A stretch of DNA of 64,000 bases from Immersiella caudata (taxonomy: Eukaryota > Ascomycota > Sordariomycetes > Sordariales > Lasiosphaeriaceae): the NCBI GenBank assembly GCA_030512335.1, contig JAULSU010000001.1, positions 5,642,001 through 5,706,000 on the forward strand. The letters are read 5' to 3'. The notes below the pieces were generated by a model. The model did not search any database. It was not told the origin of the DNA and saw nothing but the letters and a program-made list of their open reading frames with translations. The translations under genes were made by a program, and so were the position numbers. Shown here in pieces: positions 1 to 10,649 of the stretch. The first letter of the stretch is position 1; every line of letters begins with the position of its first letter.

Positions 1-286
1 CAAGGCGTACGTCGAGGAGGAAGCGGCGACGCCGGCGTGGGGGAGTGAAAAGGCTGGGTACCAAGCGCCGCAGCAACAGCAGTACGGCGGGTACCCACCT
101 GCGCCGGGCCAGGCGAACCCATACAACGCCCATGCGCCACCGATGGCGATGGCGAACGAGGAGGGCGGTGCGGCGCCAAGTAAAACGGAGGAGAATGGCA
201 AGAAGTTTGGCAAGAAGCTGGGCAACGCCGCCATCTTTGGCGCGGGCGCGACTTTGGGAGGGAAGATTGTTAATTCCATTTTCTGA
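1..286 (+). CDS. 3' end of a Pro/Gln-rich protein, possibly SH3-domain Lsb/Pin3-like (partial)
   Basis: The reading frame starting at base 2 is open from the window edge to a TGA at 284-286, giving about 94 C-terminal residues; the 5' part lies outside the window. The tail is rich in Pro, Gln, Gly and Tyr and then becomes a basic, small-residue segment (KKFGKKLGNAAIFGAGATLG) ending VNSIF. I recall similar endings in fungal SH3-domain proteins related to yeast Lsb1/Pin3 (actin-patch, Las17-binding), but no SH3 domain is visible here, so the family name is a guess. The frame and stop are secure; the identity is not. Confidence 0.5.
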   Translation, partial: KAYVEEEAATPAWGSEKAGYQAPQQQQYGGYPPAPGQANPYNAHAPPMAMANEEGGAAPSKTEENGKKFGKKLGNAAIFGAGATLGGKIVNSIF

Positions 287-1245
287 TAACCCTAACCCTT
301 TGCTTAGGGGCCTTTCAGTTGAGGCTTGGTCGCGTGGTGTGGGCTTGCTAGGGACATGGGCATTGGCTTTTATGCATTATCCGTTTCTGATGGGAGGAGG
401 CATTTTATGCTCATCATTGCAGTGGGTTGGCGGTGGAGGACACGAGGGCAACTCTGTCAGGGACCTCTGGCTCGACAGAACAGTTTCGGTATCGAGACAT
501 AGCGAACCGTTACGCTTTGTTCATTATACTCCTAGGGGGTTTTTAAAGTCTAGCAGAACGGGGTGAAATATTAGGGTGATAACCCAGGTATTTCCGCTCC
601 TTTCCGCAGATACATGAATATGGGTAAACCTCTTCGTATTGATAAACGAATCTACATAATCGTAAGCCCAGTAAATGTCGTACCCCTCGAAGCAGCCGAT
701 ATGAAAAAGAAATAAAAATAAAAATAAAAACAAAAATAAAACCTCGTAAGGAGCAGGCTGATCTTTGTTGATATCATTCCTAGTCGCCGGGTTGGGGTTG
801 AACTTGCTTCATCATTGTCAACACCACGAGTTTTCGGTTTAGGAACTCCTGGCAGAAAATGACTATTCTGCGTCAGGGAGGCAAAATTATGACGTAGACT
901 CGATGTGGACATGGGTCCAACTGGGTATCAGCCAGTTCTACGAATTTAAGGAGCTCACAGCCTACAAAACGGGTTACCGCTGACCCATGAAAATATGGGA
1001 AACGGCTTTGTTTGGGTAATCTCATAAACGTATCGTAAGCTACAAACAAAGCCTGTGATAGTGCAACCGAGGCCAATCAAGATGCAGTCGAGGTGTCCCT
1101 CAGCTCCGCAAAACGCCTCCATCCATCCCAGCAAGACATCCTGGCCCCAACAAAACGCTTTTGAGTATCCGCCGAGACCACCCTAAAACACAACCAGAAG
1201 CCCTCCGCCTGAGCCTCATCATCGCTGATGGTAACGAAGTCCCTG
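287..1245. other. Intergenic: convergent 3' flanks
   Basis: Lies between the partial gene ending at 286 and the minus-strand gene ending at 1246. It contains an A-rich microsatellite (703-741). The minus-strand frame at 1077-1376 has protein-like composition (an acidic stretch followed by Trp-rich WDGWRRFAEL) and may be the true C-terminal exon of the neighbouring gene. Nothing else is supported. Confidence 0.5.
703..741. repeat. A-rich (AAAAAT)n microsatellite
   Basis: Imperfect run of AAAAAT/AAAAAC/AAAAAG units, about 39 bp, in a non-coding gap. Confidence 0.85.
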
Positions 1246-2570
1246 TCATCGATGCCGATAGACCTCTGCGGCGGCCCAACAGGCTCTGCCGCCGCGGGAC
1301 GGCGCACCCGCGAGGCACCCACGGGGGGGGCGTTGAGCGGAACCACCACTCGCTTGAGCCTGATTAGCATTGGCATGTGCTCCCAGCAGACTCAAATTCA
1401 AAGGGAAAAAAATGCGAGTGCCGGGAGCAGCGGCTAGGTCGCGCGCGGCGGGAGGCGGAGGCGGAGGCGGAGGAGTAGGGGTGGAAACAACAATTGGGTG
1501 ATTCTTATTCCAGACCTTGACAAGGTGGTCTCTGAGCGCATACGAGTTCGTCTTTGCAAGGTCCTGTAAGTTCCGCAGATGGCGTCTTCCTTGTTTGAAG
1601 AGCTGCCAAGACTGAGTAGGATAGTTCCTTGTGAGGAGGTAGGTGTGGTAGTCCACCTTTCCGTTCTCCCCCGTGGCAAAGTGGGCGTAGGTGTTCAGGT
1701 CTTGCCGTTGCTGGCAAAAGAGAAAAATCACCGCATGTCCCTTGTCGTTGGAATCGGAAGAACCGAGTTGGCGCAGCGCCTGATTCCTGCCGTGGATCAA
1801 GTGCGCACCGTTGACCGCGATTTGCGTGAAAGCAGCCTTGAGGTCCTCACGGGGTCCCCTGAACTCGCCCAAAAAGTGAGGGAGCGTGACAGAGGACTCG
1901 AAGTCCTTGAAGACGATCGCTGTGCCGCCCAGGGTTTCGTTCACTGGGAGCAGGCGAAACTCCTGAAGCTTGAGGCCCTCGACCAAGCCGGGGCAGGAGG
2001 TGGATGGACCCTTGTTGAATGGCAAATCACGGGGGCATGCTGTGAACTCTTGGCCAAAGACTCTCTGGTAACCAACGGCCTCGTTGGCTTGATGCTCACT
2101 TAGCATCTCGCTGGTCAAATACGCAACGGTAGTTTCGTCAGGGGCCCCGGCAACTGCGTGCCTGTAACGGGTGTAGTCGTCCTCTGCGGGGGGAGGTGAG
2201 GCCCTCCCGCGGCTGAGAACTTGGAGGAGCTCACGGACGTTCGCTGGCTCCTTGGAATGCTTTTGGTCAAGGATACCGTTTGCGGCTGCCTTTGCTGCGA
2301 ATCCGATGTTGCCGCTGCCAAACTTCGCCTCCTTTGAGGCTGTCTTGGGCTCCAATGTCTTCTCAACGTCCCTCTTGGGTCCCGGAGAGGTCATTTGGAG
2401 GCCGCCCATGCCCACCTGTGGGTCTCAGAGAATGTTAACTAGGTACGTATAGGTATGGGGTGGTTCCTGGAGCTGGAATATTACTTACTCTCTTCGCCAG
2501 CAACAGCAGTGACAGGCTTGGACGACTCCACCGCGGGAGAGGCCACCTTAGGGCTCTTCACGTTGACCAT
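1246..2570 (-). CDS. Unrecognised protein, at least two exons
   Basis: Model: complement(join(1246..2423,2489..2570)), 419 aa, starting at an ATG at 2570. The intron (2488-2424, 65 nt) has donor GTAAGT and keeps frame. An in-frame stop-free stretch of almost 390 codons supports a real gene. I do not recognise the family. The N-terminal ~60 residues are Ser/Lys/Pro-rich and disordered-looking; residues ~95-330 look globular (for example YQRVFGQEF, LGGTAIVFKDF, HTYLLTRNYPTQSWQLFK). The 3' end is doubtful: after a poly-Pro tract encoded by a GGCGGA repeat the frame becomes Ala/Arg-rich and unconvincing, while an overlapping frame (to 1077) looks more protein-like, so an unrecognised intron or a frameshift is likely near 1370-1480. 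Upstream exon-like modules at 2631-2822 cannot be joined in frame through a normal-length intron. Confidence 0.5.
1449..1473. repeat. GGCGGA hexanucleotide repeat (poly-Pro coding)
   Basis: About four copies of GGCGGA; on the minus strand this encodes a run of prolines in the unrecognised protein. Such repeats are length-variable, and the apparent frame change just downstream may relate to it. Confidence 0.8.
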
Positions 2571-2834
2571 TAGGCCAGAGCGAACGATAAACACTTATGG
2601 TTTGGTTTAGGAAGCTTGAATATCACTTACCATCTTGGCCCTTGGCAGTGCCAGGCTTGGACGTGTCCATCGCCGAAGAGGTCATCTCGGGGCCCTCCAT
2701 GCTGACCTTTGGAGCTGCGAGAAGGTTAAACATCTACACACGCGTACATTTGGGATCAAGATGCTGGAATGTTGCTTACTCTTTTTGCCAATGGCAGCAG
2801 TGGCAGGCTTGGGCGTATCCATGGCTGTATGATG
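2415..2834 (-). repeat. Tandem copies of an exon-intron module (three units, ~142-149 nt period)
   Basis: On the minus strand three diverged units each hold a short coding piece (consensus SKPxTA..G), a GTAAG donor followed by ATTC(C/A)AGC, an intron-like spacer, and a second coding piece ending near ATGACCTCT. Donor Gs lie at 2779, 2630 and 2488. Introns in the outer units (2779-2715 and 2488-2424) are both 65 nt. In the middle unit the position matching the acceptor AG reads GG, so splicing there is predicted lost and an ATG (2570) arises three codons into the downstream piece. The repeat is seen directly; its origin by tandem duplication is inference. Confidence 0.7.
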
Positions 2835-3734
2835 GCTTCTCGTCATGGATGTTGCGGTTGGAAACAGCGTGGGACGCCTGCGATGAGAAAAAATTCGCAG
2901 GTCAGCTGGTTAAGAGAGGTGACTCCACGCCTGCTTGCCGCGGAGGGGCCTTTTCGACAGGATCCGGACGGCCTGCAGTCACCCCCGCGGGGTGCCAGGT
3001 CCACCACTTGTTGACATATACTTAAACCTCAGCCTCACCTGTATCAGACGTTGGCCCTGATACGACCCAACGGTGGGCTGAACTGTGACCTAGACCTTCC
3101 ATAATGTGTGTCTGGATGAGACTAACAGGACTCTTTGCTGACTGATGCCGCCAGACAGCTCAACATGTTGTGTTGTGTACATAGTACCGAGAGCAACTCG
3201 TATCCAAGCCATGAACTGGACAAGAGCCTATGCCGTCCCACCCCATCATCAGGCCTCACGTGAGGGAACTGCTGCGAAACAGCCATGGACATGATGAGAT
3301 ATGTCATTGGTATCCACCCCCATGTATTCCAATACATCTCGGTGCACCGATCTGGACACCCATCCCGCTTTCCACGCTCCAATCCAGACCCCGTGTGCGC
3401 CGCCAAAGCCCATCCCTCTGTATCAAAAAGCCACGTGAAAGCGGTATATCGTTTCGCAGACGAGGTATCAAACCACCCAGCTCAGTCCATTCCATTCCAG
3501 CCCAGCCCACCCATCCCATCTCATAACGAGACAACAGCAAGAGCAACCAAAATAAAAGAAGCCAAGTCTGTGTGAAACTCCGAAGCTACCATGCAAGGAA
3601 AAATGCCCCTCCGCTCAAGAACATGTGATGATTGAATCGTATGGACACAGAAAATAAAGATTGTGTGGGATCTGGAAATGGAGAAGCAAAACAGGTCGTC
3701 TCGTGCTGCGGTTCACAAGCCGCGCATGAATCGT
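2823..3734. other. Intergenic
   Basis: Upstream of the 1246-2570 gene and downstream of the RBR ligase. Only short overlapping frames are present, none with convincing protein character. It must hold the promoter of the first gene and the 3' UTR of the second; no specific element was identified. Confidence 0.5.
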
Positions 3735-5882
3735 TCAGGAAGAAACAGTAGCATCTTCCTCTTCCACTGATGGGAGGGTCTCGTCTCCGCTCTTTATGCT
3801 TGTCGGCCACTCGGGGGGAGCCATGGTGGCAAACCGCGTTCCGTGCAGCGCCTCCAGCTCAACACGCAGAATCTCCAGGGCGAGCTCCCACTGTTTCCGC
3901 AACTTCGTCCTGCGGTCCTCAAAAACCCGGACCAAGGCCTCCTCGTCGTTGGTGAACTCAACTGCGAGGTCTTCAATCTCTTCTGTCTTTCGGTCCATCA
4001 ACGCCTCCATTTCTTTCTCGTGCCGCTCCATCAGCTCTTCCATTCTCTTCGCCTGTTTCTCTCGAAGCACGTTGATTTGAGACTGGTGCCGCTGTTCCAT
4101 GCCGTCTCGCACGCGGTACTGTTGGCTGAGCTGCTCAAGGTGCTTCTGCGTCACCTTTCTTGATGGTAAGGCCTCCCCCTCGCCGCCCTCCGCTAGGTTA
4201 CTCTCCAGCCCTTTGCAGTAGGCTTCCATGTATTTCAGCTGGATTCGTACGCTTCTCTCCGACTGCTCTAGCGTATCTCTCAGCTCGATCTCAGCCTCGA
4301 TCTGCCGGTCTTCGAGGTGCTGCTCGGTCTTAGCGTGTCGCTCCTGCATCCTCTCGACCAACTCGCCGTGCTTTTCGACAAGAGCGAGCCTCTTCTGGGA
4401 TTGCCGCGTCTGCATGGCGGAAGCCATCTTGCGTTCAAAGTCAATAAACCGCAGCATTTCGGCCTCCTGCTCCGCCCTGACAGTTTTGAAAGCTGGGTTC
4501 TCGAGCGTCCGGGCCTCGGCTTCTTGCTTCGCGAGCTCCTCTGCCGCTGCTGCACTCTCTTGGGCCGCCTTTTGAGCAGCCAATACGGCAAGGCGGGCCT
4601 CCTCCTCCATCCGGCGCCGCTCCAGCTCCTCGTCGCCATTGCAGAAGTTGGGACACCCAACTGCGGGCTCCCATACGGCACCACAGATGTAGCAGAACTG
4701 CGCTTTGCACCGACAAGTCATGTGTGTGCAGCCATGCGCCAGTTCCACCAAAGTCCGGCACTTGTAGCATCTTCGCCAGCCCGACTTTTCACCCATTTTC
4801 AAAACGGCATCTAGCTCCCAGTCCTCGGGACAGTCTTGCCCGATGCGGTGTGCATTCCGTTTACACATAATACACACTCTGGTTTTGCAATTTTTGCAGG
4901 ACGCCTCGAAAGGGTGCTTAGGGTCGATTTTACTCCTCGGCGGGATGAATTCGCCGCATGAAGCGTTTGGACAAAATACCCTCGACTCCCAGGGGGTGCT
5001 AAATTGCAACACAGCTTTCAGGAACGTGTGTTGCTCAACCCGCGTCAATACTGTCTTTATGATGGCGCCAGGAATCGGCTGCGTACAACACCTGGGCGGC
5101 ATCTTGGACTCGTCCACGGTGGATTGCGAGATCATTACTGCCAAGCAAGGCTGGCAATAGGGATGGCCGCATGGCAGCGTCTGCAAGGCGTCGCTCTCCT
5201 TGATGAAATCCTCTCGGCAACATATGCACGAGCTTGGAGCGCGCAGTCAGCACCCCGCCCAAATCTAGTACGGATGTGGGAAACCGGAAACCTACACGAC
5301 CGCCAACGAGGACGACTGTTTTCTCTTTCGCAACCTCCTTGTGATGGTTCGCTTCAAATCTTTGACGACGAGTCTCCGCTTGTCGGCGCCCGCCATGCCA
5401 TTCTTCGGGCGCTCCGCCTTCGCCGCATGCTGGCCGATAAACTTGGGTTGACTCAACGCCGGGTCGAGATGGCTAAGATACTTCTCATAATGCGAGAAGG
5501 TCAGGCTCTTAGACCGCCTCCGCGCGACCACCAGGTTTGTCGACTCGGCCAGGGTCGCCGGGATGGCCGTCGAGCGATGCGACGTTTGCGACGTTAGTTC
5601 CGTGTTCGCGCTGACATTGGAGCTCGTCGATGCGGTGCGGCCGTGGTGGGAGACGACAGTGCGGGCCGACTCGTCGCCCGAAACGTTGTGCTCCTCGACC
5701 GTCGAGCTTCTCGAGACAGGCAGCTGAATGCCTAGTTCGCCGGCTTTCGATACCAGCTTCTCCTCGATATCCGCATCGGTTGCGCCCTCGGGTAAGCGTA
5801 GCACCTCCCGAAAATAGTCGACGTCGATCAGTTCCGGTGGGCGGGTCGCCGCATCGGCGGGCGACAAGGCCGGGAAGGCCAT
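3735..5882 (-). CDS. RBR (RING-IBR-RING) E3 ubiquitin ligase
   Basis: Model: complement(join(3735..5232,5296..5882)), 694 aa; intron 5295-5233 (63 nt, GTAGGT donor). Residues 1-195 are a Ser/Thr-rich region of unknown role. RING1 starts at the exon junction (SCICCREDF, then LPCGHPYCQPC), followed by an IBR with paired Cys (CPNASCG, CKNCKTRVCIMC) and RING2 (CYKC...HGCTHMTCRCKAQFCYIC). In RBR ligases ubiquitin passes from E2 to a RING2 cysteine; the Cys in HGCTHM is the expected one and is present. Residues ~390-650 are a long Glu/Lys/Arg/Gln-rich coiled coil, probably for oligomerisation or substrate binding. Such RBR-plus-coiled-coil proteins are common in filamentous fungi but their substrates are mostly unknown. 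The start is the first ATG of the open frame; an upstream exon cannot be excluded. Confidence 0.88.
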
Positions 5883-7886
5883 CGGGATCGGAGGGAACGC
5901 TCGCCTGTCTCGCGGCGAGTGTTTACCAGCACCGGAAGGGTCAAACGGCGAGCGAGACCATTATCCGACTGGAAATCCTCGGCGCAGAGTCCGGCCCTGG
6001 GAGGGCAGGGCGTTTGGAGGGTGGCAGCGGGGGGGTATATCTCATGCGCAAGAAGGCGGAGACTGCACGGTGTCTGGTGGGCTGTTTGCTTGGCTGGGCG
6101 CCTTTGCCAAGTCGGCAAGTGCGGTCTTGGTTGCGGCAGGCTCGAGCAAGGTTATCGCAGCGGGGCTCGCCGTTGCGGGAAACGAACTCCTGTGACGGAG
6201 TGGAGATCAACGTTGGTATTTCACGGGTGATCAACAACCCCGTAGGACAGATTGCTCTGCGGGAGAAGGGGGCAGGAGAGAGAAACCCCTCCAGGACCCG
6301 GACAGACAGGACGACGCGGGTTGAACAGCAGACCGCGCTGAAAGCAAGGTTGTGTGGCGCCCGCCTTGCGTTGTGTGCTTGGTGCAAACTAGTGACCGTG
6401 CTGGCTGCAAGCGCGAGGAAATCTCGGATCCGAAGCGAAACTTGCAGCATCGATTGGCGAGGATCCAGGTGCGGCTGGCAGGCTGCCTAGCCGTCCGGGG
6501 TGGGGGGCTTTGGGGATCGCTGAGAGGACCAGATGGATCCCACGATTGCATGGATCGCGATGGAGTGGCTTTCCTGCCTTGATCCCGGAATCGAACCAGA
6601 ACCGCACTGCTTGGACTTTTGCAGCGCGCGCAGTGTTTCCAACTTAACCTGCAAAAGAAGGCGGCGCCGGGTTCCGAAAGAAATTAGAGGCATCGAGTGC
6701 GTATCTTGCGCCTTTTTGGGGCTTCACAAATTATGACTATGGATTCGATATCACCGCTCGAACTACAATCCTGTTGGCCCATGCCGTCGACGCCGCACCC
6801 AATGTTTGACAGCCACGGGCTGCTAATAGCTCAATGCACGCTGGTCGTTACCATCACCTCCTCTTCTCGGACGATACCCGACAAGCTTCGTCTTAGACTT
6901 CCCCGGATCAAGCAGGAACGGCGCTAACGCTTCAAACCGGCCTGCTGATCAACCGCTGGGGGACCTGCGTTTCTGCGGCAATCATGACCAAACCCAGGCC
7001 GGCGCCGAACGGCGACCCCCAAAGAACGTCCATCGTTGCGCGTTTTGCCCTAGCTCGACGAAAATCACGCCCCTTTCCGACCAGGGACCTTTCTCTCGCA
7101 CTTTCCCGCTCGAAATATGACCAGAACCGGCAAGTAGCTCGCTCATTCGCCATTGTTGCCTTGCCAGGACATTCTGAGTGGCCGTACCACAACCTCTAGG
7201 ACTCGCGCAGACCCGGCGAGCTCTTCCAAGGTTGTAGGCAGATTCAGGCGCCCGCGCAAGAAGGAAATACTTTGCAGCCAGATCGGTTTGAAAATGTAGG
7301 TATGTATGACGGTGTTGGGGTATGCTCCCACATTATTTGGCTGCGTGGTGCTGCGCGCGTCCTACCCACGGGGCATCGCACGACCAATCGTCGAAGAAGG
7401 CCAGACAACCACCTTGACGGAAGTCTTGAGGTCGGGGACTCTCCGATTCGCGTTTCCGAAACAGGGAGCCAACTACCATCTCATATCGATCCGGCCGTTT
7501 CTATGGACAGGAGGCCAGGATCGAAAGACTCAGGCGTAAAATTGTGGGCGAACAAGAGCATCGCAACTGGCATGCATATGGGGGTTGTGGTTCAGGGGTC
7601 GCGGGCCCTCCCGGGATTTCAGATTGTCGAGATTCATGTTTGTCGCTTCCGTTCAAGATTCCGGGTCAAGGTACCGCTGCGACTCCAAACGCCCAGATCG
7701 GATGGAGTGATGCAGCTGCATACATTTGGGAGCGACGGATGCAGCACAAGCATCACGCAATGCCTCTGGTGCCGAGTGCTCGACCACCGCTACTAGCATT
7801 GAGAAACCACTTTCTATATACCTACGATCGGAGATTGGGTCGTAGTGTCAAACATAATCAGTAGGTATAAACCTTTGCTCTGCCAT
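5883..7886. other. Intergenic, about 2 kb
   Basis: Contains the upstream region of the RBR ligase and the 3' flank of POP1. GC-rich with many short overlapping open frames on both strands, none with recognisable domains. A tRNA T-loop-like string at about 6583-6593 (minus strand) was examined and rejected. No feature supported. Confidence 0.5.
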
Positions 7887-10649
7887 TCAGACAAGCTCCC
7901 ATCGGGCCAACCAGCCCACATTTTCTCCCGCGTTTCTGACGATGCAGAGCTTTCCTTCTTCCGCACCCATCTTAAGAGACTCTGCCGCTTTCTCGGCCGA
8001 AATTGAGCCGATTGCCATCCCCTTGCCTTCGCTAAGGCAGAACGAGCCAGTTGTCACAAAGCCGATCAAATCTTCCTCTCCAGGGCAGAGCGGATGGGTC
8101 CCAATATCCGTCTGATTTGCCTTGGCCTTAGGACCCGTCGGAAATTCACCCGCAGATATAGATCTGGCCTGCAGGCGCTTTCGTGTCTGGATGTCGGCGC
8201 CAGGGGGCATGCGGGGAGGCGCAGGTGGGTGTCTACCCCTCTGTTGGCTGGTGGGTTGTAGCTTCAGGAGCCATTGCTCTTTGAGATCGTACGGCAAAGC
8301 TTCCGGGCTGGTTGGCGGTGGCGGATCCGTCGCGGGAACTTCGGCCTGTGTTGATGGTTCGGAGACGAACTGCGCCCGTGTTGGTAAGCGGTATATCCTT
8401 GCGCAGGTATTCGCTACTCCCCGGCTCACGAAACCCAGGCCGACGGTTACGATCGAGTGCTGTGGGAGTGTGGTGGCATCTGGGGCTGACGTAAACTCGT
8501 TGAACACGGACTTCGTGATATGCGCTATCATCGCGAACGGGTGGGGTGGGTGTGCCTTTGAGGAGAGCACCCGGTCGCCTTCCTCTGGGTGGTCGAGCTC
8601 CATTGAGTCAGGATCATCTCCAGCTGATGATCCCATTACTCTGGCGTTAGACTCGGCACCTTTCGGAAGCCTAAAGAGGTACTCAAAGTCACAGGCCAGC
8701 CCATCACCAACTTCCCCCTTTCGCCCACCGCCCAGTTCGAGCGACTTCCACTCTACACGTTTACCCTTGGGCCGTCGATCCCATGCTGACCTCCTCTTCT
8801 CCCTACTTCGGAGCTCCCAGTCCACACCCGCATCGGTGCCTGGGAAGTCACCCGGGAACCAAGGCGAGCCTTGCTCAAAGGCAACTTGCCTCTGTTCATC
8901 AAGCCCCCCCAAGCGAGGATTTCCGCCTGTAGAGAGCGGGTAGTGCATCAAACTATACCAAATAGGAAGAATGCATTTCCATGGAGCCAATAGAGTCCAA
9001 ACTCCTTGTGCCTGTCCAGTCATCTCTGGTCTGGAAGCTAGCAACATGATGGGGATAGGGGGGTCGGCCGAGGTGACACATAGCTCCTTTCCGGGTAGGC
9101 TAGAGCCTTTACGCCGGTTTATCGATTTTTGAGAGGGAAGTTGCGAGGCCTTGTGACGAGCGTTGCGGTCATAGAGACCATAAGGTTGCAGATGTTGCTC
9201 GATGGGCCAATTTGTCAAAGTCTCCACAAGTGATTGATCCATCCCAGAGGGGATAGCAACCCTCTTTGGCGGGTACGACAACCTCGGATCCCTGATCGAG
9301 AAAGCAAGAGCTGCATCTTTAGGTAGAGATGACGGGTTAGTCACTTCGGCTAGAGACTCGAAGATGCGCCCCTGGCAGCCTTCGACCTCAACATTATCAT
9401 AATATGGCTTGAGAATGCCAATTAAGGCTTCTGTCGAACCTGGCCCAACGATCTCGATACTTCCAATCTCGAAGCGCAAATCCTCAATATGCATCTGCGG
9501 GCTCTGCATCCTTGCCAGCTTCAGCAGCTCGTTGAAGACTTCGAGAAAACAGGCTGGGTGAGTGCGGATCAACAATTGTTTCTGTGAGTTGGTCGGTGGG
9601 GTAGACTCGACACTCTCGCCTTCGTCAGTTGGCGCTTCCGGATTCCATACAATGGTGGCAGGCCCGATATTTCTCCTTCCGTCCTTTCTTCGCTTGCTGA
9701 GAAACCCTGACCATTTTCGTAGTCCGGCTCTCCATTTCTGTCCACGAGCACCCCAGAGCGCTTCTTGTGTCAGACCCAAAGCTCGAAGCACCCGTTTCGC
9801 ACCTTCGGTCAACCCGTAGAGTCCAATCGTGCTCATGTAGCTTGTATCCCAAACAACCGCCCCTTTCTGCCCCGAGGCTCGATGAGTTGGTCGGTAACAC
9901 TTTTCGGTTGGCGTGAGAGGTATCGCAAATCTCCAGAGTGGCTTGCCCGGTTCTGTCATTCTTGCCCTCTTGGAATGCCAGAGATGTGTTGGTAGCCATG
10001 TCTTGTTGACCTGGCGTTTCCTGAACTTTGACGTCGTTTTGGGTGGGTCGTTCAAAACGTTGCGACGTATTTTGGGCCTGGGGGCCCTGCTCTGGATTAC
10101 TTCTGGTGTTGCCGCTACTTCCTTCCCTTCGACCGCCGCCTTCTCAGTTCGCTTCCTACGTTGTTTTGCAGCAAGCATCCCCAACCTCTTGGCCGTCTCA
10201 GCACGTATCCGCGCGCGAGTAGTGCGGGGCCGCCGTCTTCTGGATTCCACGGTTGGAGTGTTGTCTTCAATCATCTCCCGTCTCGCCCTCCCCCTCAATC
10301 TCTTTGGAACCCTCTTGACGTTGTGACTCGCGGTTCTCCTGCGCATGGCGCGGGGCACCTGTTGAAAGACTCGGGTGGCATTGACCTCTTTGCATTTTTG
10401 CATGCTTGACTCGAGGGCCTTTATCTCGTACTCCCGAGCCTTCAGGAACTTCTCCAAGTCGAGCCTTCCATCATCCAGGGCAGCGTCTGGCGGCTGAGAG
10501 CGAATGTTTCGCGCATCTTGAAATTTGACGCGCTTGTTGGCGCGACTGTTGTTGGGGCGCGTCTGCTGCGAATTCGTCCCCGCCGGAGCGTCTTTTCGTT
10601 TCCTCACTTCTGGGAGTTTTCCGCCAGAATTTTTACTGCTTCGATCCAT
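7887..10649 (-). CDS. pop1: POP1, RNase P / RNase MRP protein subunit
   Basis: Single exon, 920 aa. Pop1 is the largest protein shared by RNase P (tRNA 5' leader removal) and RNase MRP (rRNA processing), acting in the nucleus/nucleolus. The N-terminal half has the Pop1 region: LEKFLKAREYEIKALESSMQ, an Arg-rich stretch (RAMRRRTASHNVKRVPKRLR) and WLPTHLWHSKRARM. Around residue 550-590 is the POPLD-type core (WTLLAPWKCILPIWYSLMHY, then SPWFPGDFPGTD). The C-terminus carries a G-rich segment (TVGLGFVSRGVANTCARIYRLP) and ends GWLARWELV. The frame is open 18 codons further upstream but only from a GTG, so I chose the ATG at 10649 (MDRSSKN). Length fits fungal Pop1. The upstream neighbour is divergent, leaving 912 bp for two promoters. 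Confidence 0.95.
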   Translation of the reverse strand: MDRSSKNSGGKLPEVRKRKDAPAGTNSQQTRPNNSRANKRVKFQDARNIRSQPPDAALDDGRLDLEKFLKAREYEIKALESSMQKCKEVNATRVFQQVPRAMRRRTASHNVKRVPKRLRGRARREMIEDNTPTVESRRRRPRTTRARIRAETAKRLGMLAAKQRRKRTEKAAVEGKEVAATPEVIQSRAPRPKIRRNVLNDPPKTTSKFRKRQVNKTWLPTHLWHSKRARMTEPGKPLWRFAIPLTPTEKCYRPTHRASGQKGAVVWDTSYMSTIGLYGLTEGAKRVLRALGLTQEALWGARGQKWRAGLRKWSGFLSKRRKDGRRNIGPATIVWNPEAPTDEGESVESTPPTNSQKQLLIRTHPACFLEVFNELLKLARMQSPQMHIEDLRFEIGSIEIVGPGSTEALIGILKPYYDNVEVEGCQGRIFESLAEVTNPSSLPKDAALAFSIRDPRLSYPPKRVAIPSGMDQSLVETLTNWPIEQHLQPYGLYDRNARHKASQLPSQKSINRRKGSSLPGKELCVTSADPPIPIMLLASRPEMTGQAQGVWTLLAPWKCILPIWYSLMHYPLSTGGNPRLGGLDEQRQVAFEQGSPWFPGDFPGTDAGVDWELRSREKRRSAWDRRPKGKRVEWKSLELGGGRKGEVGDGLACDFEYLFRLPKGAESNARVMGSSAGDDPDSMELDHPEEGDRVLSSKAHPPHPFAMIAHITKSVFNEFTSAPDATTLPQHSIVTVGLGFVSRGVANTCARIYRLPTRAQFVSEPSTQAEVPATDPPPPTSPEALPYDLKEQWLLKLQPTSQQRGRHPPAPPRMPPGADIQTRKRLQARSISAGEFPTGPKAKANQTDIGTHPLCPGEEDLIGFVTTGSFCLSEGKGMAIGSISAEKAAESLKMGAEEGKLCIVRNAGENVGWLARWELV

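Noticed and set aside
1579..2103. 174-codon plus-strand frame
   Set aside because: Fully antisense to the minus-strand gene, with no domain-like sequence; shadow of codon bias.
2631..2822. Extra 5' coding exons (MDTPKPATAAIG.., then SSAMDTSKPGTA) for the 1246-2570 gene
   Set aside because: The only in-frame acceptor to the next exon would make a 37-nt intron, too short for normal fungal splicing; treated as a repeat instead of CDS.
5630..6490. 286-codon plus-strand frame overlapping the RBR 5' end
   Set aside because: Arg/Gly/Ala-rich translation without domains; half lies antisense to the RBR first exon.
6571..6665. tRNA-like T-loop (GGTTCGATTCC on the minus strand)
   Set aside because: The T stem pairs poorly (two G-T pairs) and no matching 5' acceptor strand or D/anticodon arms were found within 100 nt.
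8122..8943. 273-codon plus-strand frame
   Set aside because: Antisense to POP1, Ser/Arg-rich, no domain; POP1 is secure on the other strand.
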